NCBI RefSeq assembly: GCF_937863485.1
Contig: NZ_CALMFY010000165.1
Coordinates: 33,537 to 97,536, forward strand
Reading direction: 5' to 3'
Source: an uncultured Nostoc sp.
GTDB taxonomy: Bacteria > Cyanobacteriota > Cyanobacteriia > Cyanobacteriales > Nostocaceae
Length of the DNA: 64,000 nt
Both the position numbers and the translations under genes were made by a program. This document shows positions 51,093-61,090 of the stretch, piece after piece. The first letter of the stretch is position 1; each line of letters begins with the position of its first letter. Below the pieces are notes generated by a model, which saw only the letters and a program-made list of their open reading frames with translations, did not search any database and was not told where the DNA came from.

Positions 51093-52052
51093 TTAGCCAC
51101 CCAAAATTTTCTCCAAAACTGCGTTTGGTGAAACATCCGCCGTTTTTCCCGTTGGGGATTCAATGGCCAGGAATTTATCGTTTTTCGGCAACAACTTAGC
51201 TGGATCGCTGGGGCCAAATAGGGCGATAGTATAGGTTTGGACTGCAACGCTCAGTTGTAGTGCCGCACTATCAGTAGACAACATCAAATTAGCCCCGGCG
51301 ATTATAGCAGTTAACTTGCCAATATCATCTGGGGCAGTCACCTTGATATCTGGAGAAGACTCCAGAAGCGATCGCATAAACTGCTGATCATCAAGTCCCT
51401 TAATAACCACCACAGGCAGATCCGGCTGCTTATGTTGGAAGGCTTGAATAATTTGATGCCACTTCTCGACAGGGTAGATTTTATCCGGTTCTTTAGCCTG
51501 GGATAACTGGCCAGAACCGCCATGAATCAAGATATACCCTGTTTCATGCACCCCTAAGCGTTTTTGTTCCTTTTGTGCCCACTCAATATCTGGTTTTGGC
51601 ACATTTACTGCTAACTCTGGGACAGGGCTATTTATTTCCAATGGTTGGAGCAAATCATGATAAACTGCCGCCGCATACTGGGATGGTTTGAATGGCACAG
51701 TGTGGCTCAGAAAAACCGAACCTTTGCCTTGGTAGCCAATGCGTATGGGAATTCCTGTCAACCAGAGCAAAAGACCCAGCAACCAACTTTGCTTCACAGC
51801 AATGACAACATCGTATTCGCGATCGCGAATTACACCTACTAAGTTACCCCAATCTGCCAGACTGTTACGGTCTTGAAAATCAAAGTTCAGCACCTCGTGA
51901 ACTGACTTGCTCACTCGGTAGGCAGCCTTTGACCGCGGTTCAACAACGACATCTATCTGAGCATTAGGGTAATGGCGCTTCAGGTCATCTAGAGTCGGAA
52001 AGAAGAGAATTTGGTCGCCAATTCCGCCTGGTACAAGGGCTACTACTCGCAT
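51093..52052 (-). CDS. Glycosyltransferase family 9 protein (heptosyltransferase-like)
   Basis: A 319-residue GT-B-fold sugar transferase related to ADP-heptose:LPS heptosyltransferases. The N-terminal MRVVALVPGGIGDQILFFPT contains the GIGD loop. The C-terminal donor-site region reads YILIHGGSGQLSQAKEPDKI, then ANLMLSTDSAALQLSVAVQT and LFGPSDPAKLLP. Cyanobacteria mostly lack heptose in lipopolysaccharide, so the donor is uncertain; a role in surface polysaccharide synthesis is likely. Confidence 0.88.
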   Translation of the reverse strand: MRVVALVPGGIGDQILFFPTLDDLKRHYPNAQIDVVVEPRSKAAYRVSKSVHEVLNFDFQDRNSLADWGNLVGVIRDREYDVVIAVKQSWLLGLLLWLTGIPIRIGYQGKGSVFLSHTVPFKPSQYAAAVYHDLLQPLEINSPVPELAVNVPKPDIEWAQKEQKRLGVHETGYILIHGGSGQLSQAKEPDKIYPVEKWHQIIQAFQHKQPDLPVVVIKGLDDQQFMRSLLESSPDIKVTAPDDIGKLTAIIAGANLMLSTDSAALQLSVAVQTYTIALFGPSDPAKLLPKNDKFLAIESPTGKTADVSPNAVLEKILGG

Positions 52053-52121
52053 AATATTTATTGACGCTTACTCGCTCCCTATTTTAGGGGAAAATATATA
52101 GCTTAAAGATTGAGGAATTCT

Positions 52122-52805
52122 GTGTATTTACTAATTCCAGCTGCGGGAATCGGAAAAAGAATGGGGAGTAACCGCAATAAACTCCTACTGAAACTGCGAT
52201 CGCAACCAATTATTGCTTGGACTCTATTAGCCGCAGAAGCCGCAAGTACAATTAATTGGATCGGAATTATTTACCAGCCTGCTGATTGGTCTGACTTGAA
52301 AGCAATTATCGCCGATCTCAAGCTGACTAAACCAGTGGAATTGATTCAAGGTGGCTCCACCCGTCAAGAATCTGTTTACAATGGCTTGCAGTCCCTCCCA
52401 GTAGCCGCAGAACAAGTATTGATTCATGATGGGGCCAGATGCCTTGTCACTTCAGATTTATTTAACTCTTGTGCCGAGGCGATTCGCCACTGTCCCGGTT
52501 TAATTGCTGGTGTACCCGTCAAAGACACCATCAAAGTTGTTGATCAACAAGGCATAATTCAAGAAACACCCGATAGACGACAATTGTGGGCGGCACAAAC
52601 TCCCCAAGGATTTGATGTCAAGTTGTTGAAACAGTGCCATGCTGAAGGTGTCCGTCAAGGTTGGGAAGTAACTGACGATGCCGCTTTGTTTGAAAGGTGC
52701 GGTATTGAAGTCCGAATTGTCGAGGGAGAGGAGACAAATTTAAAAGTGACCACTCGACAAGATTTAGCGATCGCAGAATTTATTCTTACAAGTAGAGGCT
52801 TTTGA
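52122..52805 (+). CDS. ispD: 2-C-methyl-D-erythritol 4-phosphate cytidylyltransferase
   Basis: Third step of the MEP isoprenoid pathway, coupling MEP with CTP. The 227-residue protein has the nucleotide-binding LLIPAAGIGKRMGSNRNKLL, the conserved QGGSTRQESVYNGLQSLP, VLIHDGARCLV, PVKDTIKV and the C-terminal AAQTPQGFDVKLLKQCH. The GTG at 52122 gives the family N-terminus; the frame runs on to a TTG at 52110. ispG of the same pathway lies 7 kb away in the window. Confidence 0.94.
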   Translation: MYLLIPAAGIGKRMGSNRNKLLLKLRSQPIIAWTLLAAEAASTINWIGIIYQPADWSDLKAIIADLKLTKPVELIQGGSTRQESVYNGLQSLPVAAEQVLIHDGARCLVTSDLFNSCAEAIRHCPGLIAGVPVKDTIKVVDQQGIIQETPDRRQLWAAQTPQGFDVKLLKQCHAEGVRQGWEVTDDAALFERCGIEVRIVEGEETNLKVTTRQDLAIAEFILTSRGF

Positions 52806-52993
52806 TGAAAATGAACAGGTAGAGGGGAAACTTTCTCTAGGTTTTTTCCCATGCCCCATGCCCAATTTGAGAGTTTCAACAATAATTTTGAAAATTTAGG
52901 ATATAATGCCACACACTTGTTGATTGTTAGTTGTCATCTGCTAATGACTAGTAACTAATAACTAGTAACTAATGACCAATGACTGATGATTAA

Positions 52994-53536
52994 ATGATTA
53001 CAGCCACAGCGACGAAGATAGAAGCAATTCTCTATTTAAAGGGTAAACCCTTGTCGCTCGGCGAAATCGCCGAGTATGCCGCGTGCGATCGCGCCACTGT
53101 CAAAGAAGGCATAATTGAACTAATGGACAACTATGCCCACCGAGATAGCGCTTTAGAAGTAATAGAAACCCCAGATGGTTACAGTTTGCAACTACGGTCT
53201 GATTTTCATGATTTAGTGCAAACGATGATACCAGTAGAATTGGGAGTAGGGGCATTGCGGACTTTGGCAGCGATCGCCCTCAATAGTCCCATCCTCCAGA
53301 GCGACTTGATTAACCTGCGCGGTTCAGGAGTATATCAGCACGTTCCAGAACTCGTCGAACTTGGTTTCATCCGAAAGCGCCGAGACAGCGATTCTCGCTC
53401 CTACTCGCTCCAAGTAACGCCGAAATTTCACCAGTATTTCCAAATCGAACAACTCCCGCAAATACTTTCCACCAGCCAGAAGGAAGAACAACTAGAACTA
53501 GAACTAGAACTGAAGGGAGTAGAAAGTGGGGAGTAA
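52994..53536 (+). CDS. scpB: Segregation and condensation protein B
   Basis: Subunit of the SMC-ScpAB chromosome condensation complex. The 180-residue protein has two winged-helix domains (TKIEAILYLKGKPLSLGEIA, YAACDRATVKEGIIELMDNY, then AALRTLAAIALN-like ALRTLAAIALNSPILQSDLI, VELGFIRKRRDSDSRSYSL). The C-terminus is acidic (LELELELKG). scpA is not adjacent, which is usual in cyanobacteria. A heptamer-type repeat string (AACTAATAACTAGTAACTAA) precedes the start. Confidence 0.9.
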   Translation: MITATATKIEAILYLKGKPLSLGEIAEYAACDRATVKEGIIELMDNYAHRDSALEVIETPDGYSLQLRSDFHDLVQTMIPVELGVGALRTLAAIALNSPILQSDLINLRGSGVYQHVPELVELGFIRKRRDSDSRSYSLQVTPKFHQYFQIEQLPQILSTSQKEEQLELELELKGVESGE

Positions 53537-53881
53537 GAATTTTAGATTTTAGATTTTGGATTTTAGATTAAAGAATTGAAATTTAATCCAAAAGACGCTC
53601 TCTAAGAGTTGCCATGCCGCAGGCTTTACGCTGCGCTATCGTCAATTCCATTATCCAAAATTGAATTGCCCAATGCCCAATGACGCCAGTTGCTTCTCCT
53701 GTCGGAGACGCTGCGCCAAGCTTGCTTCCCCGTAGGGGTACAACGGAGGGAACCTCTGCAACGCACTGGCTCCCCAATGCCCTCTGCCCTCTGCTTTTAA
53801 AGGCTTATACCCGTAGTGAATGCACTACCCTTGTACAATGGTTTAAAGTAGAGTTAGCAATTAAGCTAAATAAAACTGCCA
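53537..53881. repeat. Repeat-filled spacer between scpB and the DUF760 gene
   Basis: Starts with a second copy of the AT-rich inverted repeat of 27307 (ATTTTAGATTTTAGATTTTG ... AAGAATTGAAATTTAATCC). A CGCTCTCTAAGAGTTGCCAT string follows, then GC-rich palindromic units (about 53690-53776) related to the 12595 block and to the Uma2 insertion (TGCAACGCACTGGCTCCCC). No gene is visible; a short-frame protein across it would be repeat-derived. Confidence 0.75.
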
Positions 53882-54229
53882 ATGGTGTTTAATCCTGACT
53901 TTTTGAATGACAACTCTGAGGAACACCCTAATCAACTTCTTTCCGACCACTCTGAGGAATACCCCAATCAGTTACTCAAATATCTACAGCATCAGTCTCC
54001 TGATGTTTTAGCGAGGATTGCTCAGTCCGCCAGCCCCGAAATTAAACAAATCATCTCCCAAAATGTCCAAGGGCTAGTGGGAATGCTCCCTGTAGAAAAT
54101 TTCAACGTGCAAATCACTACAGATCGGGAGAATTTAGCTGGGCTTTTAGCGTCGGCCATGATGACAGGGTATTTTCTGCGCCAGATGGAACAAAGAATGC
54201 AGTTAGAGCATTTGTCTAATGGTCAATAA
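53882..54229 (+). CDS. DUF760 family protein
   Basis: A 115-residue conserved cyanobacterial and plastid protein of unknown function. The conserved core is LLKYLQHQSPDVLARIAQSA, SPEIKQIISQNVQGLVGMLP and NFNVQITTDRENLAGLLASA. The N-terminus holds a small internal duplication (DNSEEHPNQLL and DHSEEYPNQLL), an 11-codon in-frame repeat. The ATG at 53882 is used. Confidence 0.85.
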   Translation: MVFNPDFLNDNSEEHPNQLLSDHSEEYPNQLLKYLQHQSPDVLARIAQSASPEIKQIISQNVQGLVGMLPVENFNVQITTDRENLAGLLASAMMTGYFLRQMEQRMQLEHLSNGQ

Positions 54230-54555
54230 TCAATAGTCAGTAGTCAAATATTCTGAGACTATTGACCAAATAATTACTAATTCGTAATTCGTAATTAAGA
54301 GGGTACACAGCTACCACCAAAATCTCTAATTTGGTGGTCTACAACACAGTGAGGGTGCAGAGCAAGCACTGATCAAAACTACGAATTACGAAAGCATTGC
54401 GGTAGCAATAGCGCAGCGTAAAGCCTTCTCTTCTCCTAAGGCGAGACGCTGTTGACGTTCGCCAACGGCATGGCAACTCTTAGAGACGCCGTTCGCTTAG
54501 AGCGAGTAATTGAGCGTCGGAACGAGCGTTAGTTATCAATTACGAATTACCTTGA
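54230..54555. repeat. Repeat-filled spacer between DUF760 and the HtrA-type gene
   Basis: Contains AATAGTCAGTAGTCAA-type heptamer strings. It also contains inverted copies of TAATTCGTAATTCGTAATT against ACGAATTACG, and GC-rich units such as CTAAGGCGAGACGCTGTTGA and GGCATGGCAACTC. No gene is seen. Confidence 0.7.
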
Positions 54556-55764
54556 CTACTTCCTTTCAGGATAAGCACCTGATTGCACTTTAAAGGTTTG
54601 AATTTTACCGCTGCGGTTGACTTCGATCACTAAAATGTCCCCAACTTTGCTGGCCTCTACCAACTTCTGAACTTGGGCTGAGGTTTTGACTGGTTTACCG
54701 TTAACTTTTTGAATCACGTCTCCAGGAAACAGTCCTCCGCGCTTGGCTGGGGAATCGTCTGTGACTCCTCTAATCACAATTCCAGCGTCCTGCTGAATGT
54801 TCAATTGATTTTCTTGATTAATCTGCTGTTTTTTGATCGGAGAAAGGTCTGCCATTTCAATACCCAAGAAGGGATGTTCCACACGCCCTTTGGTAAAAAG
54901 TTCATTGGCGATGCGGGCGGCGGTTTCAATGGGGATAGCGAAACCGAGTCCTTGAGCATCAGCGCGGATGGCAGTGTTAACACCAATCACTTCGCCTTGG
55001 GCGTTTAACAAGGGGCCACCAGAATTACCAGGGTTAATTGCGGCATCAGTTTGGATAAAGCTGACTCGCTTATCTGGGATACCTACCTGAGTGCTGGTGC
55101 GATCTGTAGCGCTGATGATGCCAATAGTGACAGTATTATCTAAACCTAGAGGATTGCCAATAGCGATCGCCCATTCTCCTGGTATTAAGTTTTGCGAATT
55201 GCCCAGCTTCACTGTCGGTAAATGATTCGCTTTTATTTTCACCACTGCGACATCTGTCACAGGATCAACTCCTACCACCTTCCCCTCTAGACTCCGACCA
55301 TCTTTGAGGGTTACTAGTACTGTATCTGTATCTGCTACCACATGAGCGTTGGTGAGTAATTCTCCATCTTCGCTCAAAATAAATCCCGATCCTGTACCGC
55401 GCTCAATACGCTCTTGAGGAATTGGTTGCTCATCCTCTCCAAAGAATCGCCGCAAGAGGGGATTTTTCAAAGCGTCAGAGATCGGATTGGCTACTTTGCG
55501 GGTGGCATTAATTCGCACCACAGCCGGGCCAACTTTTTGTACTGCCGTCGCAATAAAATTCACATTCTCGCCTCCAGTAGCCCCAATAGCTGCATTAGGA
55601 GAATTTGGAACTATGGATTCTGGAGGCAAAGCCATTGTCACATTTCTTAACTGTTGGAACGAGGGATTTTGTAGCAAGAGATAACGACTCCCAAACAAAC
55701 CTGCACCACAGCCGAACACCAGTAAAAATACATAAACGCCCAGTTGCTTTAAAGATAACTTCAT
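54556..55764 (-). CDS. HtrA/Deg-family serine protease (HhoA/HhoB/HtrA group)
   Basis: A membrane-anchored periplasmic or thylakoid-lumen trypsin-like protease with one PDZ domain. After a start at 55764 (KLSLKQLGVYVFLLVFGCGA, the membrane anchor) the triad is visible. His is in ELLTNAHVVADTDTVLV, Asp in VVGVDPVTDVAVVKIK and Ser in TDAAINPGNSGGPLLN. The PDZ domain ends the protein (GLFPGDVIQKVNGKPVKTSA). An ATG eight codons upstream (55788) is the alternative. These proteases deal with damaged proteins under light and heat stress. Confidence 0.92.
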   Translation of the reverse strand: MKLSLKQLGVYVFLLVFGCGAGLFGSRYLLLQNPSFQQLRNVTMALPPESIVPNSPNAAIGATGGENVNFIATAVQKVGPAVVRINATRKVANPISDALKNPLLRRFFGEDEQPIPQERIERGTGSGFILSEDGELLTNAHVVADTDTVLVTLKDGRSLEGKVVGVDPVTDVAVVKIKANHLPTVKLGNSQNLIPGEWAIAIGNPLGLDNTVTIGIISATDRTSTQVGIPDKRVSFIQTDAAINPGNSGGPLLNAQGEVIGVNTAIRADAQGLGFAIPIETAARIANELFTKGRVEHPFLGIEMADLSPIKKQQINQENQLNIQQDAGIVIRGVTDDSPAKRGGLFPGDVIQKVNGKPVKTSAQVQKLVEASKVGDILVIEVNRSGKIQTFKVQSGAYPERK

Positions 55765-55989
55765 AATCATTCTGCTTAAGGACAGCAATGCAGTTGCTAA
55801 TTTCTAAGTGTAGTCAAGCTAACGGCAAGTGGACAGATCAATTTATAAGGAATTGGGCATAGAGCATTAGTTATTCTCCCTGTCTGTATTGTCCTCCTCA
55901 TCTCCCCCTGCTTCCCCTGCTCCTTCATCTCCCCCCTCCCCACTCTTCCCATCTAAAATCTAAAGTTAATGCGCTCCTGACCTGTATAC

Positions 55990-56883
55990 ATGACTTTACC
56001 CTTTCGTCAACTGTTTCTCTGTAGCTTAGTTAGCGCCTTGGGCCTAGTATCCATAGTGCCAAACACTAACAGTGCTAATGCTGCTGTAGGTGGTTGCCCA
56101 ACTCCAGCCCTATCTCGCTTCCAACGCCATAAAGTTGTTCGTGGCGAAACTTTGGCGAGCATAGCGCAGCGCTACAATCTCATTCCCACAACTATTATCG
56201 GCATGAATCCAGCTTTGCAGAACGGTGCGATTGCAGTCGTTGGTAGTGTACTTCAAATTCCTCCCTACAATGGGGTTGTAGTCGAAGTGCCTCGCGGTGA
56301 AACTTGGCGACAAGTGGCGGCAAAATACAAAGTTCGTGCTGATAGCCTTTTTGAAGTGAATGGTTGCCAAGAAGACCCCAGAATTGTGTTTGTTCCGGGG
56401 GTAAATTGGTCGCCCAATGGTGTTGTAACTAAGTCCCCTTTACCTACTGATACAGGAACGCCAAACCGTGCATCTCTGTCTGGATATCCTTTGGCACAAG
56501 TGGCAACTGTAGCATTAGCTTATGGCTGGCAAATTAATCCTGCGACAGGTCAAGTTTTCTTTCATAGTGGTGTTGACTTATTAGCAGCAATGGGTACTAA
56601 TGTGCTGGCGATCGCTCCTGGAACCGTAGCCTTTGCTAATGATCAAGGTACTTATGGCAAGTTGGTTATTATTAACCACAGTGGCGGACTCCAAAGCCGC
56701 TATGCCCAGCTTGACAGTATCAAAGTTACTGTCGGTCAGCAAGTGAAAAAAGGAGACTTACTGGGAACAGTAGGCACTAGTGGACAACCAAGTTCCAGCC
56801 AACCGCATCTCCATTTTGAAGTGCGTTCTAGCTCATCTTTGGGTTGGGTAGCAGAAGATCCAAAGGGTTATTTGAAGAAATAA
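55990..56883 (+). CDS. LysM plus M23 family peptidoglycan metallopeptidase
   Basis: A secreted 297-residue cell-wall hydrolase. It has a signal peptide (LFLCSLVSALGLVSIVPNTN), then two LysM-like peptidoglycan-binding repeats (HKVVRGETLASIAQRYNLIP and VEVPRGETWRQVAAKYKVRA). The C-terminal M23 domain keeps the zinc ligands in FHSGVDLLAAMGTNV and SSQPHLHFEVR. Relatives include EnvC/NlpD-type factors, but both zinc motifs are intact, so activity is likely. Role: wall remodelling during division or septal junction formation. Confidence 0.9.
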   Translation: MTLPFRQLFLCSLVSALGLVSIVPNTNSANAAVGGCPTPALSRFQRHKVVRGETLASIAQRYNLIPTTIIGMNPALQNGAIAVVGSVLQIPPYNGVVVEVPRGETWRQVAAKYKVRADSLFEVNGCQEDPRIVFVPGVNWSPNGVVTKSPLPTDTGTPNRASLSGYPLAQVATVALAYGWQINPATGQVFFHSGVDLLAAMGTNVLAIAPGTVAFANDQGTYGKLVIINHSGGLQSRYAQLDSIKVTVGQQVKKGDLLGTVGTSGQPSSSQPHLHFEVRSSSSLGWVAEDPKGYLKK

Positions 56884-56981
56884 GGTTCGTTTTGAAACGC
56901 ATAGGCGCTTCGCCTTCTTGCAGGGTAGGAACGCAGAAGAAATCTCTGTGTTCCTCTACCGAACCTTTACGAGCCTTTGCA

Positions 56982-58019
56982 TTAAAAAAAGGATGCTATA
57001 TTTTCGCTAGATTTTACGATGTGCATTCCTGCCTCTGCAAACCTTGCAAATGCTGCATCTGCCTGTTCTGTGTAGTCCACAATACCGGGAACAACAACAG
57101 GAGAAGTGCAATCTTCTAAGAGATAGATTTTTTGAGCAAGGCTAGCATCTACCTGTTTAATTTCTGTTAATAAATCGTCAATTGTCCAGGCGACGCAATG
57201 ACTTTTGGCTTGACCACCAATAATTACTGCATCAAATTCTAAAAGTTGCTTAATCAGTTGCGTGTTCTTTTGAGCAAGTGGACGCTGCTCAAAATCTTCT
57301 AACACTTCTGGGCGTAAGATGGAATAGTTTTCTGTTAAGGGATTTTCACCTTTGATTTCAAATTGCGTCTGACTTTGACGAGCAATGCCGTGGAAAAATA
57401 TCGCTTCTTCTACCGATGAGACTAAAGCATGACCGATACCGCCCAACATAGAATGATAAGGCCAAACAGTGAGCGGATATTTCCCATCTTGACTTAGTTG
57501 TTTAAGGTAATGGTAAGCGTGTTTTTCTAATAATTTATAATTCCCATTTGTAACACTGTTAGCAACTGCTGGGTTAACTTTCCAGATACCTTGTTGAATA
57601 TCTGCTGGTGTGATGCTAGTTGCTGCTGGGGTGGGATGTTCTCCGGCGGCGTTCACCCAAAAGATGGGATGAAAAATTTGTGTTGCTGTGTGGGTGTCTA
57701 AGGTGGGTACAATTTTGGTAATTACTCCCAAGTTGCGATAAATAAACTCACATAATCTGACATTATCATCCACCGCCCCATTCCCAAATTTTCCACCTAC
57801 AAATAATTCAAAGCCGGGGATGCAGAAGGTATTTTGGACATCAATTAATAGTAAGCAAATGCGAGTTTTATCTAAAGATGCAGGTTTGATATCATGTTGT
57901 TTTGCCCAGATTTCAGCTTCGGCGGCACGTTCTTGGTAAGGTACACGCCAGACTTCGCCCACTTCTTCAGGGTTAAAGTGTGGGGGAATTGGTAGTTGGG
58001 TTGTTGTTTGGGTGTTCAT
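56982..58019 (-). CDS. Isochorismatase-like cysteine hydrolase
   Basis: A 345-residue member of the nicotinamidase/isochorismatase superfamily. The catalytic Asp lies in [14 protein letters not shown], and the nucleophile Cys in [20 protein letters not shown], preceded by the cis-peptide region. It is longer than typical (about 200 residues), with extra sequence before and within the domain ([20 protein letters not shown]). The substrate could be nicotinamide or another amide; not assignable. Confidence 0.85.
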   Translation of the reverse strand: MNTQTTTQLPIPPHFNPEEVGEVWRVPYQERAAEAEIWAKQHDIKPASLDKTRICLLLIDVQNTFCIPGFELFVGGKFGNGAVDDNVRLCEFIYRNLGVITKIVPTLDTHTATQIFHPIFWVNAAGEHPTPAATSITPADIQQGIWKVNPAVANSVTNGNYKLLEKHAYHYLKQLSQDGKYPLTVWPYHSMLGGIGHALVSSVEEAIFFHGIARQSQTQFEIKGENPLTENYSILRPEVLEDFEQRPLAQKNTQLIKQLLEFDAVIIGGQAKSHCVAWTIDDLLTEIKQVDASLAQKIYLLEDCTSPVVVPGIVDYTEQADAAFARFAEAGMHIVKSSENIASFF

Positions 58020-58080
58020 TTAAAATCTGTACTTATTTTTTAATTATTAGGCTTGCCTTATTTAAAAATAATGAATGAAT

Positions 58081-58365
58081 TTAGTAAACGTCATCATGAG
58101 AACCTAAAGTTAGCAACAAAATTTCTTCCTCTCGTGATTCAGGATTTGTAACAAATTTAAATAAAATTCGATTACGATAATCAATTGAGCATGAGTATCT
58201 ACCCGATGAATCACCTTTTAACTTGTGACTACGTAAACTGAGTTGATATGGGTCTTCAGCGATTTGTTGTAATATTTGCTCAATTTGAGAACGTAATTCT
58301 GGATTTTTCTTGACTAGACGCTTAAAAGCACGAACAAAAGTCGGACTCCAAACCAAATTGTTCAC
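58081..58365 (-). CDS. Type II toxin, RelE/YafQ-like mRNA interferase
   Basis: A 94-residue basic protein with the RelE fold (NLVWSPTFVRAFKRLVKKNP, RSHKLKGDSSGRYSCSIDYR, NRILFKFV, LLTLGSHDDVY). The conserved basic residues and final His-Asp-x-Tyr match the YafQ/RelE group that cleaves mRNA on the ribosome. It overlaps the upstream antitoxin gene by 4 bp. Confidence 0.85.
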   Translation of the reverse strand: MNNLVWSPTFVRAFKRLVKKNPELRSQIEQILQQIAEDPYQLSLRSHKLKGDSSGRYSCSIDYRNRILFKFVTNPESREEEILLLTLGSHDDVY

Positions 58366-58580
58366 TCGTCTAACTCCGCCATCAAATCTGCAACTGAACC
58401 ACGCCGGACATTGCCTTGAGCATAATCACTTTCTGCTTGCGCGATTTCTTTTAATAAGTCATCCCGTCGCTGTTGTTTGAGGCGCTTTTGGATAATATCT
58501 ACAAGAATAGCCTGAGCTTCTGGATCTAACGCTTCTACTGCTTCTATGGCTTTCTGGAATGTAGATGTTTTTTCTAGCAT
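58362..58580 (-). CDS. Antitoxin of the RelE-type pair
   Basis: A 72-residue acidic, helical protein (LEKTSTFQKAIEAVEALDPE, KRLKQQRRDDLLKEIAQAES, VADLMAELDE). Its position directly before, and 4-bp overlap with, the toxin gene and its small size identify it as the antitoxin. The ATG at 58580 is preferred over a TTG three codons upstream. Confidence 0.8.
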   Translation of the reverse strand: MLEKTSTFQKAIEAVEALDPEAQAILVDIIQKRLKQQRRDDLLKEIAQAESDYAQGNVRRGSVADLMAELDE

Positions 58581-58779
58581 GGGCGTCAAAGAATTTGGTG
58601 ATAAGTCTAATTTAGCTGGTAATGTATGTAATCTGTTTACTAAATAGTATATTTGTATTATGAAATAAATTTAGTGATCGCTCTCATCCAAACTTCGCAA
58701 CATCACCAACCGTCGATCTAATCACTCATCTGTAAACCAACCATAAGACAAAATATTTATATTCAAGGCAGCTACAAGT

Positions 58780-59349
58780 ATGCAGGAAATTTGGACAAGA
58801 ATAGAATTCTGGCTCAAAGCTAATGCTCCACAAGTTCTTGATACATTGAACCCTGGAGCATCAGAAAGTCAGATCGAGGCAGTAGAAGACGCTCTGCTGA
58901 TACAGTTTCCTGATGATGTCAAGAGTTCTTACCGTATCCATAATGGACAATCAGGCTACAATTATGGGCTGATTAATGGACGAGAATTTCTATCTCTTGA
59001 ACGTATTCAAGATGAATGGCAAGTTTGGAAGGAACTTCTAGACGCAGGTAATTTCGATGGTTGTGAAAGTCAGCCAGAACCAGGAATAGGAATTTGTACA
59101 GATTGGTGGAGTCCGTTATGGATACCACTAACCTATGACGGTGATGGCAATCACGATTGTCTAGACTTAGCTCCTGCTAAAGGTGGCAAAGTTGGACAAA
59201 TTATTCAGATGTGGCATGACAACGATATTCGAGAACTCGTCGCTTCAAGTTTTCAGAACTGGCTAGAGGAATATGCCACTGGTTTAGAATCTGGCCAATA
59301 TGTTTTCTCCCATAAATACGGACGTATAGTCAAAGCGGATGATATCTGA
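58780..59349 (+). CDS. SMI1/KNR4 family protein
   Basis: A 189-residue SUKH-fold protein (LNPGASESQIEAVEDALLIQ, FPDDVKSSYRIHNGQSGYNY, CTDWWSPLWIPLTYDGDGNH). In bacteria SUKH proteins often act as immunity factors against secreted or contact-dependent toxins; in this case no toxin gene is adjacent, so the role is open. Confidence 0.88.
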   Translation: MQEIWTRIEFWLKANAPQVLDTLNPGASESQIEAVEDALLIQFPDDVKSSYRIHNGQSGYNYGLINGREFLSLERIQDEWQVWKELLDAGNFDGCESQPEPGIGICTDWWSPLWIPLTYDGDGNHDCLDLAPAKGGKVGQIIQMWHDNDIRELVASSFQNWLEEYATGLESGQYVFSHKYGRIVKADDI

Positions 59350-59605
59350 TGTCTGTAAATCTAGAGCAACGCAACTTAGGCGGGTTAAAGCGATCGCTAC
59401 TCAAACTACTCAGTTAAAAGGATTTTTAAGCAATATATTATTAAAAATGAGCAAAACCTCTGAATAGCTCATTATTTCTTCTGCTGTCTCATTCTCCATT
59501 TTTTTTCGACTTAATTGCCCAAAAAAGCCCTAGCTGTGGCAATCTGGGAAACAGAGACTTATCAAACCTGATATTTTAGCTACAGCAAATTTACCTGATA
59601 GGGTT

Positions 59606-60832
59606 ATGCAAACTCTACCGACTCTTACAACTTCCAATACCACAGTAGATCAACCCACTTTTGATACAACTATCAAGCGGCGTAAAACCCGTCCTGTAAA
59701 GGTGGGAAATGTCACCATTGGCGGCGGCTACCCTGTAGTGGTGCAGTCAATGATTAACGAAGACACTCTTGATATTGATGGTTCCGTGGCTGCTATTCGT
59801 CGTCTGCACGAAATTGGCTGCGAAATTGTCCGTGTCACAGTTCCGAGTATGGCTCATGCTAAAGCTTTAGCAGAAATTAAACAAAAATTAATTAAAACTT
59901 ACCAAGATATACCAGTTGTGGCAGATGTCCATCACAATGGGCTGAAAATCGCTCTGGAAGTCTCCAAGCACATAGAGAAAGTACGGATTAATCCGGGCTT
60001 GTATGTGTTTGAAAAGCCAAACCTTAATCGAACTGAGTATACTAAAACCGAATTTGACGAAATTGGCGATAAAATCCGCGAAACCTTAGAACCTCTGGTA
60101 GTTTCGTTACGGGATCAAGGTAAATCGATGCGAATTGGGGTAAATCACGGTTCCCTCGCTGAAAGGATGCTATTTACCTACGGTGACACCCCAGAAGGCA
60201 TGGTGGAATCTGCAATAGAATTTATCCGCATCTGTGAATCTTTGGATTTTCGCAACTTGGTAATTTCCATGAAAGCCTCACGAGTACCAGTGATGCTAGC
60301 CGCCTATCGCCTTATGGCCAAGCGCATGGATCAACTGGGTATGGATTATCCGCTACATTTAGGCGTTACAGAAGCCGGTGATGGCGAATACGGACGAATT
60401 AAATCCACGGCTGGTATTGCTACCTTACTTGCTGATGGCATTGGCGATACAATTCGCGTCTCACTTACAGAAGCACCAGAAAAAGAAATTCCTGTCTGCT
60501 ACAGCATTCTCCAAGCTTTGGGATTGCGAAAAACGATGGTGGAATACGTCGCTTGTCCTTCCTGTGGACGCACTTTGTTTAACCTAGAGGAAGTGCTGCA
60601 CAAAGTCCGGGAAGCCACTAAACACCTGACTGGATTAGATGTGGCAGTTATGGGTTGCATTGTCAATGGCCCCGGAGAAATGGCAGATGCTGACTATGGC
60701 TATGTTGGCAAAACACCTGGTTATATTTCTTTGTATCGTGGCCGAGAAGAAATTAAAAAAGTCTCAGAAGATAAAGGTGTAGAGGAATTAATTAACCTAA
60801 TTAAAGCAGATGATCGCTGGGTAGAACCGTAA
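59606..60832 (+). CDS. ispG: (E)-4-hydroxy-3-methylbut-2-enyl-diphosphate synthase
   Basis: Penultimate enzyme of the MEP pathway, a ferredoxin-dependent [4Fe-4S] protein. The 408-residue protein has the TIM-barrel part ([46 protein letters not shown]-like [10 protein letters not shown]). The cluster ligands are in [20 protein letters not shown] (two Cys) and [20 protein letters not shown]. It is transcribed just upstream of the ctp gene. Confidence 0.97.
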   Translation: MQTLPTLTTSNTTVDQPTFDTTIKRRKTRPVKVGNVTIGGGYPVVVQSMINEDTLDIDGSVAAIRRLHEIGCEIVRVTVPSMAHAKALAEIKQKLIKTYQDIPVVADVHHNGLKIALEVSKHIEKVRINPGLYVFEKPNLNRTEYTKTEFDEIGDKIRETLEPLVVSLRDQGKSMRIGVNHGSLAERMLFTYGDTPEGMVESAIEFIRICESLDFRNLVISMKASRVPVMLAAYRLMAKRMDQLGMDYPLHLGVTEAGDGEYGRIKSTAGIATLLADGIGDTIRVSLTEAPEKEIPVCYSILQALGLRKTMVEYVACPSCGRTLFNLEEVLHKVREATKHLTGLDVAVMGCIVNGPGEMADADYGYVGKTPGYISLYRGREEIKKVSEDKGVEELINLIKADDRWVEP

Positions 60833-61090
60833 GGTAACTGGGGACTGGGGAAGAAACAGGAGAGCAGAGAGTAAAGAGGTAATTTTCATTCTCCCCCTTG
60901 CCCCCAGCAAGAACTGACCCTTTGCCTTTTGTATCCCAGTCCCAAAAATTTTGTATCTTTAAACTACCAAGGTCACCGGATTGTCAAGTATTTTGTTGAA
61001 ATTAGGAATACATCCTCCATCTGTACAGTGGTAGCCTGTGTTAGATTGAGCATACTGACTATATATTTTCCCTCTGACGCAGCTGTCATT